Notes under the pieces: model-generated
What the model was told of the DNA's origin: nothing
The model's database searches: none
The model's input: only the letters and a program-made list of their open reading frames with translations
NCBI GenBank assembly: GCA_963668435.2
Contig: CAXXSC010000005.1
Location: forward strand, 248,001-312,000
Length of the DNA stretch: 64,000 nt
DNA from: G963668435 sp963668435
GTDB lineage: Bacteria > Latescibacterota > Latescibacteria > Latescibacterales > Latescibacteraceae
Direction of reading: 5' to 3'
Program-made: the position numbers and the translations under genes
Shown: positions 35,471 to 44,263 of the stretch, in pieces
Layout: every line of letters begins with the position of its first letter
Position numbering within the stretch: the stretch's first letter is position 1

Positions 35471-36271
35471 CTATAAAAAATACTCGGGTTCGCGGCGCTC
35501 ACTGAAATTAGTATGCAATCGCAGCGAGGCATCCATGACCGGACCGCTTTTGATCGAGCGTGCTTTTTGCGGACAACGCTTGATGCATGAACAGCATGTA
35601 ATACATTTTTCCGCATCGATCGAGGCGCTGTTTTCAGAATCGATCGCGCCGACAGGACAAACCGCTGCACACACGCCGCAATTCGTGCATTCATCGCTGA
35701 CAGCGATAAAATCGACATCCCAAAGCTTCGTATCTCTTTCGTAAGGGAAATTACCCGGGACAGAAATATCGCTTATGCTGTCAGCTGATGAAAGCGACAA
35801 AAGGTTTTCGCGTATTTTGCCGCCGAACATTTCAGCATGCTGCAAGTCGCCTGCATCGGGGCGCCCTTCCGCTGTCGGATTTTCCGCGTTGGAAAAAGAG
35901 TGCTCGCCGATATATGCCGCGCAGGCAAAAGTTTTGCCGCCGCATTGAGAGACGATATTTTTCAGTTCAAGGAGAGCGTCATCATAGTGCCGGTTGCCGT
36001 ACACAGCAACACAGACAGCAGGTGTTTTGTCGGCATTTATGGTCACGAGATAGTCTGTCACCAGCGCAGGCACTCTTCCCATGTAAATAGGAACTGCAAT
36101 AATAAGCAAATCATTTTCAGCGGTCGATATCGGTTCAAGTCTCGCATCCGGCCCGGTAATATCCAGGAACTCCACTGACTCATGGCCAATGCCGCGCGCA
36201 ATACTCTCCGCGACTGCTTTTGACGTTCCCGTTGGCGAAAAAACCACCGTTTTAATTGATTGTAACTCCAT
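35471..36271 (-). CDS. EFR1-type flavodoxin-ferredoxin protein
   Basis: The 266-residue protein starts at ATG 36271 (AAAGGAG, 7 nt before; an upstream TTG is rejected). An N-terminal flavodoxin-like domain (VVFSPTGTSKAVAESIA binds FMN phosphate) is joined to a C-terminal two-cluster ferredoxin: CTNCGVCAAVCPVGAI and CITCCSCIKRCPQKA. This architecture matches EFR1 proteins, which pass electrons between FMN and 2[4Fe-4S] for unknown partners. Such proteins are frequent in anaerobes, so an anaerobic or fermentative side of metabolism is suggested. Confidence 0.85.
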   Translation of the reverse strand: MELQSIKTVVFSPTGTSKAVAESIARGIGHESVEFLDITGPDARLEPISTAENDLLIIAVPIYMGRVPALVTDYLVTINADKTPAVCVAVYGNRHYDDALLELKNIVSQCGGKTFACAAYIGEHSFSNAENPTAEGRPDAGDLQHAEMFGGKIRENLLSLSSADSISDISVPGNFPYERDTKLWDVDFIAVSDECTNCGVCAAVCPVGAIDSENSASIDAEKCITCCSCIKRCPQKARSIKSGPVMDASLRLHTNFSERREPEYFL

Positions 36272-36778
36272 CAAACAACTCCTTTTTCATAATGTACTAT
36301 ATTGAAATTTCTATTGATCTAACATCCATATTCCGAGTGAAATGCGCAAGTGGGATTATATCTTACACTGGATATCTTCCGCAATCAGGGCCAGAGTTCC
36401 GCCAGCACAGAAAACAACATCTCGTTGCGACATTAAGGATGATTGCAGACCGAAAGGCAGGAGGTACTTCAATCAATCGCAGAAAATACAATCAAGGGTT
36501 TCACTTAAACCGTAATGTAACAAAATTGATTGCCCGTGTTTGTCTTTTATTTGTTTTTTCCTTTTGCACAGCGTACTTCAATGAATTACCCCGGAGCAGG
36601 CTCAGAGGAATTCTTTTGATTAATCATGCGCGAGAATGACAGATGATGACCGGCAGCATATATCGACCTGTAAAAAAAGCCCCTTTTAAGGTCGAATATC
36701 GAAATCGTTGAAAATGGCCCTCCAATTCATTATCTTGCACAATCTTAAGAAAATATTAACCGCCACGAAAGAGGATAT
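36272..36778. other. Intergenic 507 bp without recognisable gene
   Basis: This region lies between the divergent EFR1 and NhaC genes. A 127-codon plus-strand frame (36256-36639) has no ribosome site, no family resemblance and an odd composition, so I do not call it. The only clear signal is GAAAGAGGA before the NhaC ATG. I see no hairpin, repeat or RNA gene. Confidence 0.5.
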
Positions 36779-38374
36779 ATGGATCAATACGGAATACTGT
36801 CGATAATACCGCCTCTCATGGCAATCGGGCTCGCTTTCGCGACAAAACAGGTACTGCCGTCACTCTTTTTCAGCGTCTGGATCGGCGCAACCATCATGAG
36901 CGACTGGAATCCGGTCGCAGGTTTCGCGAAACTGACAGTCAAATATGTAGTCGGATCGGTCGCCGATCCCTGGAATGCCGCAATCATTGTCATCAGCATC
37001 ACCCTCGGCGGCATGGTGGGTGTCATTTCGAAATCGGGCGGCATGAAAGCCATAGCCGACAGCCTGGGCAAAAAAGCCAAATCCGACCGCGGCGCACAGG
37101 TCGTATCCTATTTCATGGGCATGGTTATATTTTTCGATGATTACGCCAACACGCTTCTTGTCGGCAACACCATGCGCCCACTCAGCGACCGCATGAAAGT
37201 CTCCCGCGAAAAACTCGCCTATATCTGCGATTCCACCGCGGCGCCTGTCGCCAGCATCGCGCCGTTCTCGACCTGGACCGCCTACCAGATGGGGCTCATC
37301 CACGGCGTATTCAAAACAATAGATGTCGACATGAACATATACGAGGCGTTCCTGCGCTCGGTGCCGTATTCGTTCTACGGGAATTTCGCCCTGATATTCG
37401 TATTTCTTATCGCGTTCTGGGGCAGGGATTTCGGCCCGATGCTTTCCGCCGAACGCCGCGCACGGAAAACCGGCAAACTGCTTGCCGACGGCGCGGTGCC
37501 TCTCGCCAGTAAGGAACTCACCGAAATGGAGATAAAGGAGGGTGTGCCGCTCCGCTGGTACAATGCCGCGATCCCCATTCTCTCGGTCATCGTTTTCCTC
37601 GTGATCGGCCTCTATATCGACGGTTACAGTACTATCATGAAAAGCGGTAACGCCAGCCTTATCGCCACACTCAAGGATGCCCCTCTTTCAATTCTCGCCA
37701 TCGCCTCGGTTGTCGGTGAGGCACGGGTTGACCACTCACTCATGTGGGGCGTGTTCTCCGGAACACTTGTCTCGCTCGGCATGGTAGTGTCCCAACGCAT
37801 TCTCGGGCTCGCAGAGGCAATGGACGCGTGGGTGGACGGCGCCAAGTCAATGGTAACAGCACTTCTGATCATCGTATTCGCCTGGGGCATCGGCTCCCTC
37901 TGCAAGGACCTCGGCACCGCGGCGTATCTGGTCGGCATACTTCAGAACTGGATGTCGGCCGCGTTCATTCCCCCGCTGGTGTTCATCGTCGCCTGCATCA
38001 TCGCGTTCTCAACCGGCACAGCCTACGGCACCATGGCAATTGTCATGCCCATCGCGGTTCCACTCGGTTTCCATCTTTCGGGCGATACTGTCAGCGGTGT
38101 CATGTTCGCAACCATCGGCGCGACACTGACAGGTTCGGTTTTCGGCGACCACTGCTCGCCCATCTCCGACACGACAATCATGTCCTCCATGGCCTCGGCC
38201 TCGGACCATCTCGACCATGTCAAAACACAGGCGCCCTATGCCATGGCGGCTGCAGCCATAGCTATCGTGTTCGGATTCATCCCGGCGGGTTTCGGTGTCA
38301 ATCCCATTATCTCGCTCGTCACTGGCGGCATCGCAACCGCGGTACTGATCAGGCTTGTAGGGAAAAAGGTATGA
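36779..38374 (+). CDS. NhaC-family Na+/H+ antiporter
   Basis: The 531-residue membrane protein has about 12 helices. The NhaC signature is clear: MGMVIFFDDYANTLLVGNTMRPLSDRMKVSREKLAYICDSTAAPVASIAPFSTW, and the second conserved half with FSTGTAYGTMAIVMPIAVPL and FGDHCSPISDTTIMSSMAS. It exchanges sodium for protons in the inner membrane, relevant to pH and salt stress. Some relatives exchange lactate/malate, but the DDYAN and GDHCSPISDT motifs are normal for antiporters. It is 180 bp upstream of hom and probably not in its operon. Confidence 0.9.
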   Translation: MDQYGILSIIPPLMAIGLAFATKQVLPSLFFSVWIGATIMSDWNPVAGFAKLTVKYVVGSVADPWNAAIIVISITLGGMVGVISKSGGMKAIADSLGKKAKSDRGAQVVSYFMGMVIFFDDYANTLLVGNTMRPLSDRMKVSREKLAYICDSTAAPVASIAPFSTWTAYQMGLIHGVFKTIDVDMNIYEAFLRSVPYSFYGNFALIFVFLIAFWGRDFGPMLSAERRARKTGKLLADGAVPLASKELTEMEIKEGVPLRWYNAAIPILSVIVFLVIGLYIDGYSTIMKSGNASLIATLKDAPLSILAIASVVGEARVDHSLMWGVFSGTLVSLGMVVSQRILGLAEAMDAWVDGAKSMVTALLIIVFAWGIGSLCKDLGTAAYLVGILQNWMSAAFIPPLVFIVACIIAFSTGTAYGTMAIVMPIAVPLGFHLSGDTVSGVMFATIGATLTGSVFGDHCSPISDTTIMSSMASASDHLDHVKTQAPYAMAAAAIAIVFGFIPAGFGVNPIISLVTGGIATAVLIRLVGKKV

Positions 38375-38482
38375 GCGGCTTCCGCAACGCCGGGTACAGG
38401 CAGTCACAAAACATGAACGGAATGATAAAATACACCGTATAAAACGGATTTCTTTCCGGATAAGCATTTCATCCGAATCCCC

Positions 38483-38511
38483 TTGCTACGCCAATAAGAA
38501 TATGTTATTAT
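38483..38511 (+). promoter_or_regulatory. Sigma70-type promoter of the threonine operon
   Basis: TTGCTA (38483-38488), 17-bp spacer, TATTAT (38506-38511), about 42 bp before the hom ATG. No leader peptide with a threonine run is visible. Confidence 0.5.
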
Positions 38512-38553
38512 ATATAGATACACCTTAAATGAAACCTTACATGGAACTGACAG

Positions 38554-39885
38554 ATGAAACGTACTGTAAACGTTGGACTTATAGGATTCGGCACTGTCGG
38601 TGCCGGCGTGGCGAAAATCCTGCTCGCCGATAACAGGCCATTCCAGACGGGACGTCATTTTGAAATCGAGCTCCTGAAAATCGCCGACCTCGATATCACC
38701 ACCGACCGCGGAATCACCGTACCGGACGGAGTCCTGACCACCAATGTGGATGATATTCTCGCAAACGACGATATCGATGTCGTGATCGAGCTCATCGGCG
38801 GCTACGAGCCGGCAAAGGCTTTCACGCTCAAGGCGTTCGCCGCCGGTAAAAGCGTAGTCACCGCCAACAAGGCGCTTGTTGCGAAACATGGCGACGAGCT
38901 GTTCAGCGCCGCGAAAAAAGCCGGTGTCTCCTACATGTTCGAGGCCTCGGTCGGCGGCGGCATTCCCATTATCAGGAGTGTCATGGACGGTCTCAACGCC
39001 AACACGTTCGAGAAAGTCTACGGTATCCTGAACGGCACGACCAACTACATCCTGACCGGCATGGCACGCGACGGTTCCGATTACGCCGATGTGCTCGCCA
39101 GCGCTCAGAAACTCGGTTATGCCGAGGCCGATCCGACCTCAGATGTCTCCGGCGGCGATGCGTTGAACAAGATCGTGATCCTGGCACGCCTGGCCTTTGG
39201 CGCGGCTCTTGATCTCGATACGATCTATTGCGAAGGCATCCAGAATATATCCATTACGGATATCGAATACGCGAACGAGCTTGGCTACACAATCAAACTT
39301 CTGGCAATCGCAAAACGCCATGAAGACGGCAGGGTCGAGACACGTGTGCATCCGACACTCGTTCCCTCTGACTCGGTCATGGCCTCAGTCGAGGACGAGT
39401 TCAACGCTGTCGAGGTCTATGGCGACGCTGTCGGCCGCGAGATTTTCTACGGCAAGGGCGCGGGAATGCTCCCGACTGCCTCGGCGGTCGTTTCCGATAT
39501 CGTCGATATCGCTGCGGGAATCACCGCCGGACACCCGTCGAATGTCGAACGTATCATCGTGAATGGCGACGGTCCCGAGCTGATTGATTTCGGCGAGCTT
39601 ACAATGCGCTATTATCTCAGGTTCGAGGTTACCGACCAGTCCGGAGTGCTTGCCGACATTGCTCGCATTCTCGCCGATTTCGGCATTTCGATTGAATCGA
39701 TGATCCAGATCGGCAGCGACGAGGTCGAGCATGTTCATCTTGGCAGTGCCGGGGGCGGTCATGTCCAGATCATCATCATGACCCACGAGGCAAAAGAAGC
39801 CGACATGCAGAAGGCGCTCTCACGTTTTGCCGAACTCGGTTCGGTCAACGGCGCGGTCCAGCTGATGCGCGTCGAAGAAATCTGA
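38554..39885 (+). CDS. hom: Homoserine dehydrogenase
   Basis: The enzyme reduces aspartate semialdehyde to homoserine, the committed branch to threonine and methionine. Residues 1-130 are an NAD(P)-binding fold (GLIGFGTVGAGVAKIL), followed by the catalytic domain with NGTTNYILTGM and GYAEADPTSDVSGGDALNKIVILA, whose Lys is the acid/base residue. A C-terminal ACT domain (RYYLRFEVTDQSGVLADIARIL) suggests threonine feedback. At 443 residues the length is normal for the monofunctional type. It is the first gene of the threonine operon, 76 bp from thrC. Confidence 0.95.
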   Translation: MKRTVNVGLIGFGTVGAGVAKILLADNRPFQTGRHFEIELLKIADLDITTDRGITVPDGVLTTNVDDILANDDIDVVIELIGGYEPAKAFTLKAFAAGKSVVTANKALVAKHGDELFSAAKKAGVSYMFEASVGGGIPIIRSVMDGLNANTFEKVYGILNGTTNYILTGMARDGSDYADVLASAQKLGYAEADPTSDVSGGDALNKIVILARLAFGAALDLDTIYCEGIQNISITDIEYANELGYTIKLLAIAKRHEDGRVETRVHPTLVPSDSVMASVEDEFNAVEVYGDAVGREIFYGKGAGMLPTASAVVSDIVDIAAGITAGHPSNVERIIVNGDGPELIDFGELTMRYYLRFEVTDQSGVLADIARILADFGISIESMIQIGSDEVEHVHLGSAGGGHVQIIIMTHEAKEADMQKALSRFAELGSVNGAVQLMRVEEI

Positions 39886-39961
39886 CTAACACGACAACAA
39901 CGCCGGATGGCGGTAGGGCAGTAAGGAGCCCGGCCGATTCAGGCGATATTTTGGGGGGCAC

Positions 39962-41017
39962 ATGGCATACATGGGCTTGATTGAAAGGTACCGGGAATAT
40001 CTGCCGGTTACGGAGTCAACGGAGATTGTTACCCTTCTCGAGGGCAACACGCCGCTTATCAAAACGAATAATATCCCGGCCAAACTCGGCCTTGATGTCG
40101 ATATATACCTGAAATACGAAGGTCTCAATCCCACCGGATCGTTCAAGGACCGCGGCATGTGCATGGCTGTCACCCGGGCAAAAGAAGAGGGCTCGAAAGT
40201 CATCATGTGCGCCTCGACCGGCAACACATCCGCATCAGCGGCCGCCTACGCGGCACGTGCCAATATGCAGTGCATCGTCCTCGTCGAGGGCGGCGGCATC
40301 GCGCTTGGCAAACTCGCCCAGGCAATGATCCAGGGCGCGGTTGTGGTCGAGATCGACGGCAATTTCGACAAGGCCCTCAATCTCGTGCGCGAGATCACCG
40401 AGGAACAGCCGATAACCCTGGTCAACTCGATCAATCCCTACCGTATCGAGGGCCAGAAGACAGCCTCGTTCGAGGTTATCGATGAGCTTGGCAAGGTGCC
40501 TGACTATCATTTCCTTCCGGTCGGCAACGCCGGCAATATCACCGCGTACTGGAAGGGTTATAAAGAGTACCGCGAAAACGGTAAGAGCGACGCTCTGCCG
40601 AAAATGATGGGCTGGCAGGCTGCAGGTGCGGCGCCCATTGTCCGCGGCGAACGTGTAGACGATCCCAAGACCATCGCCACGGCGATCAAGATCGGCAACC
40701 CGGCATCGTGGAAATTTGCCGAGGCGGCCCGTGATGAGTCCGGCGGCGTGATCGACATGGTCACCGACGACGAGATTCTGGAGGCTTACGCGATGCTGGC
40801 CTCTCAGGAGGGCGTTTTCGTAGAACCGGCAAGCGCGGCATCCCTGGCCGGTGTGATCAAGATGAAAGACCGCGGTGAGTTCAAGGGCGGCGAGACCATC
40901 GTCTGCACCCTGACCGGCCACGGCCTCAAAGATCCTGACCGCGCGGTGAAATACGCAAGCCCGCCAGTCAAGGTCAAGGCTGAAAAAGACAGTGTAATGA
41001 GCGTGATCAAGCTGTAA
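39962..41017 (+). CDS. thrC: Threonine synthase
   Basis: This PLP enzyme converts O-phosphohomoserine to threonine. The PLP lysine is in NPTGSFKDRGM, with ASTGNTSASAAAYAARA and LPVGNAGNITAYWKG as phosphate-binding loops. At 351 residues it is the shorter, bacterial/archaeal class without the N-terminal extension of E. coli ThrC. It follows hom and precedes two tiny membrane protein genes and the proposed homoserine kinase that supplies its substrate. Confidence 0.95.
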   Translation: MAYMGLIERYREYLPVTESTEIVTLLEGNTPLIKTNNIPAKLGLDVDIYLKYEGLNPTGSFKDRGMCMAVTRAKEEGSKVIMCASTGNTSASAAAYAARANMQCIVLVEGGGIALGKLAQAMIQGAVVVEIDGNFDKALNLVREITEEQPITLVNSINPYRIEGQKTASFEVIDELGKVPDYHFLPVGNAGNITAYWKGYKEYRENGKSDALPKMMGWQAAGAAPIVRGERVDDPKTIATAIKIGNPASWKFAEAARDESGGVIDMVTDDEILEAYAMLASQEGVFVEPASAASLAGVIKMKDRGEFKGGETIVCTLTGHGLKDPDRAVKYASPPVKVKAEKDSVMSVIKL

Positions 41018-41212
41018 AATCTGCATTGAACAGCCTGAGACTTTCAACGCTACCGGCAGCTCGACCGCCTGCTGAGTGAAATCCCGTCACCAGCGGCTAT
41101 AAGCAAACCAGAACCGGTGCCAGTAAGCAAAAAGCGGACTGATCAAAATTGTGCTCGTTTTGTTATATAGAATAAAGTATCAACTGAGTTAAGCAAACAG
41201 CGGAGGTGACCG

Positions 41213-41350
41213 ATGATCATGAATGACGTGAGAAATTCGCTTGAAGACAACTATCTCACCCTGATCACCATCGCCGCGGGCAGTGTCGCCTTTATAGCGG
41301 CTATGGTCTGGATTGTGACCGTCTTCGTGAAAAAGGTCAAGAAAGGCTGA
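41213..41350 (+). CDS. Small single-TM protein in the threonine operon (45 aa)
   Basis: A strong CGGAGGTG ribosome site precedes ATG 41213 by 5 nt. The product has a short acidic N-terminus (NDVRNSLEDNY), one hydrophobic helix (LTLITIAAGSVAFIAAMVWIV) and a basic tail (KKVKKG), so the N-terminus would be outside or in the periplasm and the tail cytoplasmic. No family is recognised. It sits in the gap between thrC and the homoserine kinase-like gene, 195 bp after thrC. Confidence 0.6.
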   Translation: MIMNDVRNSLEDNYLTLITIAAGSVAFIAAMVWIVTVFVKKVKKG

Positions 41351-41559
41351 ACCTGCGCGGGATTTGTTGCGGCCTGTCGCGACAAATTTCCGAAAAGCGG
41401 GAATAACGGCTTTTCATGCACCGATACGGAATTTCATATATACAGAGCTGTGAAAAAGCCTGGAGAGCTTGCGTATCAAGCGCAATGCGGCCATTTTACA
41501 GCTGAAACGCCAAAGAATCACAGATACAACGGGGCCGCCGACCCCAGAGGGAGTTAGCA

Positions 41560-41712
41560 GTGAGAAGCGAGCAGGGAAAAGGGATTGATTTGGGCGCCAT
41601 CAGCGTCGTGCTGGGCGTCGTTCTGGTCATCGCATCAGTCGTATGGGTCACTGTCATCAATTTCATGGACGATGACGAAAAATCCGGCGACGGCATAACC
41701 TGGGTGGGATAA
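41560..41712 (+). CDS. Second small single-TM protein in the threonine operon (50 aa)
   Basis: GTG 41560 follows AGAGGGAG by 6 nt. The product has a short basic start (RSEQGKG), a long hydrophobic helix (DLGAISVVLGVVLVIASVVWV) and an acidic tail (MDDDEKSGDG), so its charge pattern is roughly opposite to that of the first small protein. It ends 2 bp before the next ATG, so translation is probably coupled to the homoserine kinase-like gene. No family recognised. Confidence 0.6.
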   Translation: MRSEQGKGIDLGAISVVLGVVLVIASVVWVTVINFMDDDEKSGDGITWVG

Positions 41713-41714
41713 GC

Positions 41715-42911
41715 ATGAAATTTGCAGTGTTACTCGGTGATGGTATGGGTGATTACCCCCACGAGGCTTTCGACGGGAAAACAGTTCTGGAGGCGTCATT
41801 GACCCCCAACATGGACTGGATCGCAAAAAACGGCAAGGGAGGTCTCGCCGCGACCATACCCGAATCGATGCAGCCTGGCAGTGATGTTGCCAACATGGAG
41901 ATCCTCGGTTATGACACCACGGAAAAATTCACCGGGCGTTCGGTTTTCGAGGCTCTCAGTATGGGGCAACACCTTGCTCCCGGGGATGTGGCGTTCCGGG
42001 CGAATTTTGTGACGCTCGAGGACGGTGTCATGGTGGACTATTCCGCCGGTCACATCAGCTCGGAAGAAGGTGAAGAGCTGATGAAACTGCTCGATTCCGA
42101 ACTTGGCACTGACACCCTGCGTTTCTACGCCGGGGTTTCATATCGCAATCTCATGGTTAAAAACGGCGGTACGGATGCTATGCAGACCACACCGCCCCAC
42201 GATATAATCGGTAAGCAATACGAGCCGTGGCTTCCACAGGGCGACGGTTCCGATGAAATACGGAGGATCATGGACGAGTCCCAGGCAGTTCTTGCCGGGG
42301 CCGTCGTGAATAAGAAACGCCAGGCAACAGGCAAACTCCCGGCTACATCGCTCTGGCTCTGGGGCCAGGGCCGTCCCCTCGAACTGGCAACAATCGAGGA
42401 GAAGTACGGGATTAAAGGAGGAGTAATCAGCGCGGTCGACCTGATTAAAGGTATCGGTGTCGCCGCGGGTTTGACTCCGGTTTTCGTTCCTGGCGCAACT
42501 GGTTATATCGATACCAATTACAGCGGCAAGGCCCAGGCGGCCCTCGAGACACTCGAGGAACGCGATTTCGTCTACATCCATGTCGAGGCACCGGATGAGG
42601 CGGGACACTCGGGCGATCTGGCTCTTAAGAAACAGGCGATCGAGGATTTTGACCGAGAGGTAGTCGGTCCGTTGGTCGAATCGTTCAAGAAACGCGACGA
42701 TTTGGCCCTGCTTGTCACCTGCGACCACCGGACTCCGCTTGTCAGACGCACGCATACGAGAGAGCCCATTCCCTTCGCCTATATCGGCCCGGGGATAAGC
42801 CCTGACGGCATGGCGGCATTCTCGGAAGCTGACGCGGAAAATGGTTCGGTCCCGCTGATAACTGGTAACAAACTCTTAAATCAATTCATCGGAGAATTCA
42901 AGACCCTATGA
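41715..42911 (+). CDS. apgM-type phosphoglycerate mutase homologue, proposed homoserine kinase
   Basis: The 398-residue protein belongs to the alkaline-phosphatase-like cofactor-independent phosphoglycerate mutases of the archaeal (ApgM) type: FAVLLGDGMGDYP, TPNMDWIAKNGKGG, PGSDVANMEILGYD, IHVEAPDEAGHSGDLALKKQAIEDFD and CDHRTPLVRRTHT carry the metal ligands. In many bacteria lacking ThrB this branch lies between thrC and lysC and is annotated as a proposed homoserine kinase; the same placement here makes that role likely. The stop overlaps the lysC start (ATGA at 42908-42911). A true glycolytic mutase remains possible. Confidence 0.75.
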   Translation: MKFAVLLGDGMGDYPHEAFDGKTVLEASLTPNMDWIAKNGKGGLAATIPESMQPGSDVANMEILGYDTTEKFTGRSVFEALSMGQHLAPGDVAFRANFVTLEDGVMVDYSAGHISSEEGEELMKLLDSELGTDTLRFYAGVSYRNLMVKNGGTDAMQTTPPHDIIGKQYEPWLPQGDGSDEIRRIMDESQAVLAGAVVNKKRQATGKLPATSLWLWGQGRPLELATIEEKYGIKGGVISAVDLIKGIGVAAGLTPVFVPGATGYIDTNYSGKAQAALETLEERDFVYIHVEAPDEAGHSGDLALKKQAIEDFDREVVGPLVESFKKRDDLALLVTCDHRTPLVRRTHTREPIPFAYIGPGISPDGMAAFSEADAENGSVPLITGNKLLNQFIGEFKTL

Positions 42912-44140
42912 AACCATTGGTAGTTATGAAATTCGGCGGCACATCAGTCGCCGATGCTGAAAAAATGAATAAAGCGGCTGAACGCGTCATCGCGAAAAAG
43001 GACGAGGGCAACGATGTTGTCGTGGTCGTCTCCGCGATGGGCAAGGAAACGGACAGACTGCTCAATCTCGCGAGAAGCGTTTCCGGCGATCCGCCGGCAC
43101 GTGAAATGGACATGCTCTTGTCCAGCGGCGAAATCGTCTCCATGTCGGTTCTATCAATGGCCATTCAGGCGAAAGGCCATGATGCCATATCCCTGACCGG
43201 GCCGCAGGCTGAGATTTTAACCGACACCTATCACCGTCAGGCCCGCATCATGGATATCAGGGCCACGCGTGTCAGGGAAGAGATCACCAAAGGCAGGATT
43301 GTGATCGTCGCAGGCTTCCAGGGCCTTTCGAGCGACAGCGAGATAACCACGCTCGGACGCGGCGGATCGGATACTACCGCTGTCGCGCTCGCACACGCGC
43401 TCAAGGCTGACCGCTGCGAGATACTCACGGATGTTCCCGGTGTATTCACCGCCGACCCCAGGGTGATCGGCACGGAAAAAGCCCGCAAGCTCGACGAGAT
43501 ATGCTATGAGGAGATGCTCGAGCTGGCAAGCATGGGAGCCCGTGTATTGCAGTCACGTTCGGTCGAATTCGCAAGTAAATACGGTGTTGTCCTCTATGTC
43601 GCTTCATCGAAAGAGGATGCACCCGGTACGTTTGTAAAGCAGGAGGATGAATCAATGGAACAGGTGCTTGTACGCGGTATCGCGCACAACATGGACGAGG
43701 TCAAGTTCACCGTGCACCGCGTTCCGGATAAACCCGGTATCGCCGCTGCCATTTTCGCCAAGCTGGCGGAAAAAGGTATCAACGTTGACATGATCATTCA
43801 AAATATCGGCCAGGAAGGCCACGCCAATCTTTCGTTTACTGTCGGCACCGAGGATATCGAGAAAGCCTCCGCCATTTCCGATCTTCTGAAAAAAGAGGTC
43901 GGCGCCGAGGATGTCACCTGCAACGAAAACATTGCAAAGGTCAGCATCGTCGGTATCGGTATGCGTTCCCACACCGGTGTCGCCGAAAAAGTTTTCAAGG
44001 CTCTTGCCGAGGCGGGCATCAATATCGAGATGATTTCGACCTCCGAGATCAAAATCTCTGTGGCCATTTCGAAAGACCGGGCGGAAGAGGCTGTCAATAT
44101 CCTGCACGACGCTTTTGAGCTGGACAAGAAACCGGCGTAA
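42908..44140 (+). CDS. lysC: Aspartate kinase
   Basis: The first enzyme of the aspartate family pathway, 410 residues. KFGGTSVAD is the kinase start; VAGFQGLSSDSEITTLGRGGSDTTAVALAHALKADRCEILTDVPGVFTADPR is the nucleotide/aspartate region; two C-terminal ACT domains (VHRVPDKPGIAAAIFAKLAEKGINVDMIIQN and SIVGIGMRSHTGVAEKVFKALAEAGINIEMIS) mean lysine and/or threonine feedback. It has the same domain composition as the alpha subunits of alpha2beta2-type kinases; an internal beta start is not ruled out. Confidence 0.95.
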   Translation: MKPLVVMKFGGTSVADAEKMNKAAERVIAKKDEGNDVVVVVSAMGKETDRLLNLARSVSGDPPAREMDMLLSSGEIVSMSVLSMAIQAKGHDAISLTGPQAEILTDTYHRQARIMDIRATRVREEITKGRIVIVAGFQGLSSDSEITTLGRGGSDTTAVALAHALKADRCEILTDVPGVFTADPRVIGTEKARKLDEICYEEMLELASMGARVLQSRSVEFASKYGVVLYVASSKEDAPGTFVKQEDESMEQVLVRGIAHNMDEVKFTVHRVPDKPGIAAAIFAKLAEKGINVDMIIQNIGQEGHANLSFTVGTEDIEKASAISDLLKKEVGAEDVTCNENIAKVSIVGIGMRSHTGVAEKVFKALAEAGINIEMISTSEIKISVAISKDRAEEAVNILHDAFELDKKPA

Positions 44141-44263
44141 GATCCGGGCAAAATTCAATCTGAACAAATCGCCCGCGAGCTTATGTTCGCGGCGATTTGT
44201 ATACTATGGCAACAACATTACAATAGACAGGGGCAGATAATCGCTGTCCCGAGGGAGACTTTT

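Noticed and set aside
36256..36639. 127-codon plus-strand frame in the EFR1-NhaC intergenic region
   Set aside because: No ribosome site, no similarity, atypical amino-acid make-up; its start overlaps the EFR1 start region.
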